Origin: Acidobacteriaceae bacterium
GTDB taxonomy: Bacteria > Acidobacteriota > Terriglobia > Terriglobales > Acidobacteriaceae
Assembly: GCA_003133425.1 (NCBI GenBank)
Contig: PKXI01000422.1
Span: forward strand, 1-10,015
Direction: 5' to 3'
DNA length: 10,015 bases
A program made the position numbers and the translations under genes. The notes under the pieces are model-generated. The model worked only from the letters and a program-made list of their open reading frames with translations, was not told where the DNA came from and searched no databases. Shown here piece by piece: positions 6,121 to 10,015 of this stretch. Position 1 is the first letter of the stretch; each line of letters starts with the position of its first letter.

Positions 6121-6819
6121 ATGAAAGCACTGATGTTCTTACTTGCGACTCTGAGTTTCGGAACGCTGTGCTGGGCAGGGTCAGAACGCCAGGATGCCGT
6201 CAACCGGCTAAATAAATCGGCCACAGTGCTGCACGAGATCATGGACGCGCCGGACCAGCGCATTCCCGACTGGACTATGAAGAAGGCAAAGTGCGTCGCT
6301 GTTATACCCCACTTGATGAAAGGGGGATTCGTATTCGGAGCGGAAGAAGGCAAGGGTGTAGCCACTTGCCGGACGGCGAAGGGCTGGAGTGCGCCGGCGT
6401 TTATCGAAATTGGTGGTGGGAGCTGGGGAACGCAGATCGGTGTGGAAGCTGTAGATCTTGTGATGGTATTCAAAAGTGATAAAGGCGTGCAGAAGCTACT
6501 CTCGAGCAAATTCGAAATTGGAAGAGATGCATCGGTGGCGGTGGGACCATTGGGACGGCATTCATCAGAAAACACGGATGTAAAGCTGAATACGATGATT
6601 CTGACCTACTCTCGCGCCAAGGGGGCTTTTCTCGGGATGACATTCGACGGAGCGTTGGTTCGCGCGGACAATAAATCGAGGCGCGCAATGTATGGGCGCA
6701 GGGTGACGACTCGGGCTGCCCTGCTGGGTCGAGTAGCGCCGCCGGCTTCGGCACTACCGTTCCTTGAGGCAGTCAGAGGAGCAAAAGCCGAAGCGGTACT
6801 GATGACTGCGAAAAGGTGA
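6121..6819 (+). CDS. Secreted SYLF (YSC84-type) lipid-binding domain protein
   Basis: A 232-aa protein. Residues 1-19 (MKALMFLLATLSFGTLCWA) form a signal peptide with likely cleavage before Gly20, and no proper lipobox precedes Cys17. The mature part is almost entirely a SYLF domain: AVNRLNKSATVLHEIMDAPD (26-45), IPDWTMKKAKCVAVIP (48-63), KGGFVFGAEEGKGVATCR (67-84), WSAPAFIEIGGGSWGTQIG (89-107) and LLSSKFEIGRDASVAVGPLG (126-145), ending with LVRADNKSRRAMYG (179-192). In eukaryotes SYLF domains bind phosphoinositides. Bacterial secreted members are common but poorly characterised and are presumed to be periplasmic or envelope-associated. ATG 6121 is preferred because the signal peptide starts there and TGAGG (6108-6112) lies 8 nt upstream; the frame is open further upstream without support. 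No terminator with a T-tract follows, but a strong hairpin begins 47 nt after the stop. Confidence 0.92.
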   Translation: MKALMFLLATLSFGTLCWAGSERQDAVNRLNKSATVLHEIMDAPDQRIPDWTMKKAKCVAVIPHLMKGGFVFGAEEGKGVATCRTAKGWSAPAFIEIGGGSWGTQIGVEAVDLVMVFKSDKGVQKLLSSKFEIGRDASVAVGPLGRHSSENTDVKLNTMILTYSRAKGAFLGMTFDGALVRADNKSRRAMYGRRVTTRAALLGRVAPPASALPFLEAVRGAKAEAVLMTAKR

Positions 6820-6865
6820 GCTCGGTCGCAGAAGCGCTGATTCGATTGCACGTCTAACACTTCAG

Positions 6866-6915
6866 CGACTTGAATCGTTCGACGCCTGGATATCGCGGAG
6901 CGTCGGATTCAAGCG
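6866..6915. other. Long bulged hairpin downstream of the SYLF gene
   Basis: CTTGAATC (6869-6876) pairs with GATTCAAG (6906-6913), and CGACGC (6880-6885) pairs with GCGTCG (6900-6905). That gives 14 bp with a 3-nt bulge and a 14-nt loop; outer CG pairs (6866-6867 with 6914-6915) are possible across a bulged A. No T-run follows, so it is not a standard intrinsic terminator. It may protect the mRNA 3' end, be a bidirectional attenuation element, or be a REP-like repeat. Confidence 0.5.
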
Positions 6916-7670
6916 ATTGGTTCCGGGTTGAAATCGAAATAAGGTGGGTTTTTCTGTCGTTCCTTCCTATATATCTCAAGCGCATCGAGTTTACGGTGGC
7001 TGTATTCGGGGGTCTGCGATTTCCGCCACACCGACCCGCGTACTGCTGGGGCAATCGTTCGCTTGGGCAATGATACTGTGCCGGATGTCAACGGTGCCAA
7101 CAGCGCCACCATGCCCCGCTGCGACGTAAATGCGATCAGGATAAAGTCCGGAGTATTGGAAAAGTGATCTGCCCGGCGGATATCTGGGAAATGTGGCTGA
7201 CCAGCCTGAGCGCTCGTGATGGAAACTTGGCGGCCGGGCTCAAGAGGAGTTCTGCATCCTGTGGAAAATGCCTTCCAGACCCTGAGCCAGCGCCAGATCA
7301 TCAGGCGTAAGCTTGAATCAAGCCTAAATGAACCGGTACGGGCGGCGGATGAGCGGATAGTCCGGTTGGTCTTTATGGTAAAGAGGATTGAGACTTTTCC
7401 CATCTTGGGCCTGGATGCGCAGTTTGTGTACCTATGGAATGAAATATGACTGCCAGGTAGCTATTCTGTAACCCTTGGTTAAAGTACTTCATGCGTGAGT
7501 GAATGGGTTACCGATTGCTTGATTCTTATGATCCATTTCGGACAACGTGGCGTGTCCTGGCCGTTCGTCTCGGCCAGTGGGCTCGTCCTGTTGCAAACCG
7601 CACTCACCAATTGACTTGCTGATGCCAGTTTGGAGCGAGCCGGACGCTAGTGGATTCAGCTCTCCGATCA

Positions 7671-7689
7671 CCAGGGTTCTGAACTCTGG
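7671..7689. promoter_or_regulatory. Near-perfect 19-bp palindrome, candidate operator
   Basis: The sequence CCAGGGTTCTGAACTCTGG is a palindrome around a central T. Eight of nine pairs are Watson-Crick and one is G:T. It lies about 195 nt upstream of the sugar transferase start in otherwise gene-free DNA. The symmetry and lack of a loop fit a site for a dimeric DNA-binding protein better than an RNA hairpin. No regulator can be named. Confidence 0.35.
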
Positions 7690-7830
7690 CCAGGTATTCT
7701 GGCTTCCGGCTCCGTCCATGGGATTCGACCGGCTTTCAGTAACGCCGAAAAGTTACCGACGCGCCATGAAACTGGCCCGATTGTTGGATTGAAACGCTTT
7801 GCCGGACAAATGACGATAGAACAGACCCTT

Positions 7831-7840
7831 GAGTCGACTC
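7831..7840. promoter_or_regulatory. 10-bp perfect palindrome near the sugar transferase start
   Basis: GAGTCGACTC lies 43 nt before the proposed TTG start. It could be part of an operator, but a 10-bp palindrome can occur by chance and no promoter with good -35/-10 boxes was identified beside it. Confidence 0.15.
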
Positions 7841-7883
7841 GAATTGGTGTGAGCCCTGATTGCTTTCGAGAGAGGAGCAGACC

Positions 7884-9038
7884 TTGACCCCGCTTCGCGT
7901 GAATAGTGCCGTGGCCCCAAACGGCTCACCGTTCGAGGGGTTGTCGGCCGGGGAACGCGACGTCCTGAACGAAGGCGCCTTCAGGCGCATGATCGCCGTC
8001 GAGCGGAAGAGAACCGAGCGATCCAAGGAGCCCTTCCTTTTGATGCTGTTGGAGGCCGGCAATCAGCCAGGTTCGGAACCAAATGGGACGACTCTTGAAA
8101 GGATGGCATCTGCCCTTCTGGCATTCAGCAGGGAAACCGATGTCGTCGGCTGGTACAAAGACCGGACGACGGTCGGAGTGATGTTTACTGGTCTTGGGGC
8201 AAATGACAAGAACTCGATTCTGAGCACAATTCTGGGCAGGATGAAAGCGATGCTACGGGACGAGCTGGTTTTCAGCCAGTCGAATCAAGTCGGCATCTCG
8301 TTCCACTTTTTCCCCGACGACTGGGATCATGGCAGATTCGGGCGTCCAAGCAACCCGGCGCTGTATCCGGATCTTATTGCGCCTGGAAGGCGCAGACGGT
8401 CTCTGCTGGTGGTGAAGCACGTGATCGATATGGCCGGGAGTGCACTGGCGCTGATCATGTGTTCACCGCTGTTTCTTGCGATCGCGTTGGCCATCAAGCT
8501 GTCATCCAAAGGCCCGGTGCTTTTCAAACAGCAACGGGTTGGCCAGTATGGCCAGTGCTTTAATTTCCTGAAGTTCCGTTCGATGTACGTCAACAACGAC
8601 CACTTTGTACACCAGAAGTTTGTGACGGAACTAATTTCGAGCGATTCCAAGTGCGAGCCGTCAAACGGGAATAGTGAGAACTTGTTCAAACTGACCAATG
8701 ACGACAGGATTACTCAAGTTGGAAGGTTCTTGCGGAGAACGAGCCTGGACGAACTGCCACAGTTAATCAATGTTCTCAAGGGAGAGATGTCGCTGGTGGG
8801 ACCTCGTCCTGCGATTCCCTACGAGTTGGCAGCGTATCAAACGTGGCACCGGCGCCGCGTACTGGAAACCAAGCCCGGAATCACCGGAATTTGGCAGGTT
8901 ACAGGCCGAAGCCGCGTCCGATTCGATGATATGGTGCGGATGGATCTCCGCTATGCCATGGCTTGGTCTCCGTGGCTTGATTTGAAGATACTTTTGCGCA
9001 CGCCGCTGGCAGTGATCAGGGGCAACGGTGCGTACTGA
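7884..9038 (+). CDS. Polyprenyl-phosphate sugar-1-phosphate transferase with degenerate GGDEF-like N-terminal domain
   Basis: A 384-aa membrane protein that should transfer a sugar-1-phosphate from a nucleotide sugar to undecaprenyl phosphate, the first step of exopolysaccharide or O-antigen repeat-unit assembly. The C-terminal half is a classic bacterial sugar transferase domain. It has a membrane helix (about 181-204, [20 protein letters not shown]) followed by [16 protein letters not shown] (208-223), [12 protein letters not shown] (228-239), [23 protein letters not shown] (272-294, which carries the acidic residues expected at the active site), [11 protein letters not shown] (299-309) and [15 protein letters not shown] (330-344). 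Instead of the multispanning N-terminus of WbaP/WcaJ, residues about 30-143 look like a decayed GGDEF domain. TTG 7884 is chosen because AGAGGAG (7871-7877) lies 6 nt upstream; the TTG at 7860 lacks such a site. It is the first gene of a probable glycan locus. Confidence 0.9.
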   Translation: MTPLRVNSAVAPNGSPFEGLSAGERDVLNEGAFRRMIAVERKRTERSKEPFLLMLLEAGNQPGSEPNGTTLERMASALLAFSRETDVVGWYKDRTTVGVMFTGLGANDKNSILSTILGRMKAMLRDELVFSQSNQVGISFHFFPDDWDHGRFGRPSNPALYPDLIAPGRRRRSLLVVKHVIDMAGSALALIMCSPLFLAIALAIKLSSKGPVLFKQQRVGQYGQCFNFLKFRSMYVNNDHFVHQKFVTELISSDSKCEPSNGNSENLFKLTNDDRITQVGRFLRRTSLDELPQLINVLKGEMSLVGPRPAIPYELAAYQTWHRRRVLETKPGITGIWQVTGRSRVRFDDMVRMDLRYAMAWSPWLDLKILLRTPLAVIRGNGAY

Positions 9039-9163
9039 ACTGCATGCTTCTTTTCGGCATTCGACTTCGACTGAACGTGCGAATGTTTCGCGTTAAACAG
9101 GGGCCGCCTTTCCCACGTGTGTCCTAAGGATTGCAAGTAGTGAGTTAGATTGGCGGTGGGATC

Positions 9164-10015
9164 ATGAATTTCGGAGTAATTGGCTACGGGTACTGGGGAC
9201 CAAACATCGTCAGGAACCTCACAACAATAGAAGGGTCCAAGGTATTGACGATTGCGGATCTTGATCCATCCGCACAGGAGCGTGCCCGCAAGGCCTATCC
9301 GGGAATCAAGATCACTTCCGATGCGATGGATGTGATCTTGTCCGCGGACATTGACGCTGTTGCCATTGTTTCCCCGGTGTGGACGCATTTCGAACTGGCA
9401 AAAGCTGCGCTGGAGAATGGCAAGCATGTGTTTGTAGAAAAGCCGCTCACCAGCAATTCTGCGCAGGGCGAGGAACTGATCAACCTGGCTCAAAAGAAGA
9501 ATCTCCGGATAATGGTGGACCACACTTTCCTGTTTACCGGCGCAGTTAGGAAGATCAGCGAGTTACTTGACCAAGAAGCACTGGGCAAGCTCTACTATTA
9601 CGATTCCACGCGCGTCAATCTGGGCCTTTTCCAACATGACATCAATGTTCTGTGGGATCTGGCGCCCCATGATCTCGCAATTATCGATTACTTAGTCAAG
9701 TCAACCCCCGAGGCAGTTGTCGCTACCGGACAGAAACATTTGAATGGCCACGAAGATATAGCTTTCATGACACTTTACTTTCCTGACAAGGTCATCGCGC
9801 ACATCAACGTGAACTGGCTCTCCCCGGTAAAGGTCAGGACCACGCTCATTGGCGGCGAGAAGAAGATGCTGGTCTGGAACGATCTGGAAGCCGACGAGAA
9901 GCTGAGGGTGTACGACAGGGGAGTGAACATCACGAGCCAGGAAGGCGTATACGATCTGCTGGTTCACTATCGATCCGGTGACATGTGGGCGCCGAAAGTG
10001 GAGCAGGGTGAGGCA
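9164..10015 (+). CDS. Gfo/Idh/MocA family sugar oxidoreductase, partial at the 3' end
   Basis: 284 codons are present and the frame is still open at the window end. Family members are NAD(P)-dependent dehydrogenases acting on sugars or nucleotide sugars. Visible features are the N-terminal Rossmann motif FGVIGYGYWGPNIVRNL (3-19), TIADLDP (29-35), the AIVSPVWTHFELAKAALENG stretch (67-86), KHVFVEKPL (87-95) with the conserved EKP (92-94) holding the catalytic-region lysine, MVDHTFLFTGAVRKI (117-131), and DLAPHDLAIIDYL (165-177), whose HD is typical of the substrate site. ATG 9164 fits the family N-terminus. GGTGGG (9155-9160) is a weak, closely spaced ribosome site. The gene starts 125 nt after the sugar transferase, and homologues next to such genes often help make 3-keto or amino nucleotide sugars (WlbA/WbpB type). 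That role is inference. Confidence 0.9.
   Translation, partial: MNFGVIGYGYWGPNIVRNLTTIEGSKVLTIADLDPSAQERARKAYPGIKITSDAMDVILSADIDAVAIVSPVWTHFELAKAALENGKHVFVEKPLTSNSAQGEELINLAQKKNLRIMVDHTFLFTGAVRKISELLDQEALGKLYYYDSTRVNLGLFQHDINVLWDLAPHDLAIIDYLVKSTPEAVVATGQKHLNGHEDIAFMTLYFPDKVIAHINVNWLSPVKVRTTLIGGEKKMLVWNDLEADEKLRVYDRGVNITSQEGVYDLLVHYRSGDMWAPKVEQGEA

Larger units (their letters stand above)
6820..7883. other. Long interval without a supported gene, upstream of the glycan locus
   Basis: About 1.06 kb. Open frames of 60-165 codons exist on both strands (for example 6909-7403 minus and 7216-7449 plus), but they overlap one another, lack good ribosome sites and show no family motif. Structure seen: a bulged hairpin at 6866-6915; TAACC/GGTTA at 7469-7481; a 7-bp inverted repeat CTGGCCG/CGGCCAG at 7557-7577; a 19-bp palindrome at 7671-7689; GTAAC/GTTAC at 7739-7756; and a perfect 10-bp palindrome GAGTCGACTC at 7831-7840. 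The length and palindromes suggest a regulatory leader for the sugar transferase gene, or decayed sequence. No tRNA, CRISPR or known riboswitch consensus was recognised. Confidence 0.55.

Noticed and set aside
6909..7403. A 164-codon minus-strand open frame in the long interval
   Set aside because: No recognisable motif or convincing ribosome site, and it overlaps equally open frames on the + strand.
7216..7449. A 77-codon + strand frame starting GTG-ATG
   Set aside because: No Shine-Dalgarno sequence precedes it, no family resemblance was seen, and it lies among random open frames. A small gene cannot be fully excluded.
7860..7883. The upstream TTG at 7860 as the sugar transferase start
   Set aside because: No ribosome site precedes it, whereas the TTG at 7884 has AGAGGAG at a 6-nt spacing.
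7971..8312. Active diguanylate cyclase
   Set aside because: The GGDEF signature position reads KDRTT, so catalytic activity is not supported.
9058..9085. CATTCG/CGAATG inverted repeat after the sugar transferase as a terminator
   Set aside because: Only 6 bp with a 16-nt loop and no proper T-run. The following gene is probably co-transcribed.
1..10015. Insertion sequences, CRISPR arrays, tRNA or rRNA genes
   Set aside because: No transposase motifs, regularly spaced repeats, tRNA T-loop/cloverleaf signatures or rRNA-like sequence were recognised by eye.

Overview
The window looks like a bacterial chromosome segment of moderately high GC content. All intact genes lie on the + strand. The gene families (SYLF-domain protein, an unusual sugar transferase with a GGDEF-like N-terminus, a GH100-like glycosidase, an Old Yellow Enzyme homologue) would fit an Acidobacteriota-type soil bacterium, but that is an inference from remembered family distribution. 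No rRNA, tRNA or CRISPR array was seen. No insertion sequence was seen either.

Region A (81-5069) is a tight five-gene block, probably one operon. It encodes an Old Yellow Enzyme ene-reductase, an NfsA-like FMN nitroreductase, a PIG-L/LmbE-type deacetylase, a GT4 glycosyltransferase and a GH100-like (alpha/alpha)6 glycosidase. Gaps are 81, 54 and 55 nt, and the deacetylase and glycosyltransferase overlap by 4 nt (GTGA). Two flavin reductases for electrophilic compounds therefore sit directly upstream of a deacetylase/glycosyltransferase/glycosidase cassette. The cassette looks like a route that makes, trims or breaks down a small glycoside, but no product can be named from sequence.

Region B (5070-6819) begins with about 700 nt without a convincing full-length gene. 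On the minus strand it holds a frameshifted relic of the C-terminal part of a zinc-type alcohol dehydrogenase. A 13-codon lysine-rich reading frame with its own Shine-Dalgarno sequence abuts the relic, as if a deletion had joined two genes. On the + strand follow a doubtful 50-residue ORF, a 78-residue single-pass membrane protein with a strong Shine-Dalgarno sequence, and a secreted SYLF (YSC84-type) lipid-binding protein.

Region C (6820-7883) is about 1.06 kb without a supported gene. It carries a long bulged hairpin just after the SYLF gene and a near-perfect 19-bp palindrome upstream of the next gene, plus smaller inverted repeats.

Region D (7884-10015) looks like the start of an exopolysaccharide or surface-glycan locus. 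It holds a polyprenyl-phosphate sugar transferase whose N-terminal half resembles a degenerate GGDEF domain, then a Gfo/Idh/MocA sugar oxidoreductase that runs off the window end. The transferase would load the first sugar phosphate onto the lipid carrier, and the oxidoreductase would probably modify a nucleotide sugar for the same glycan.
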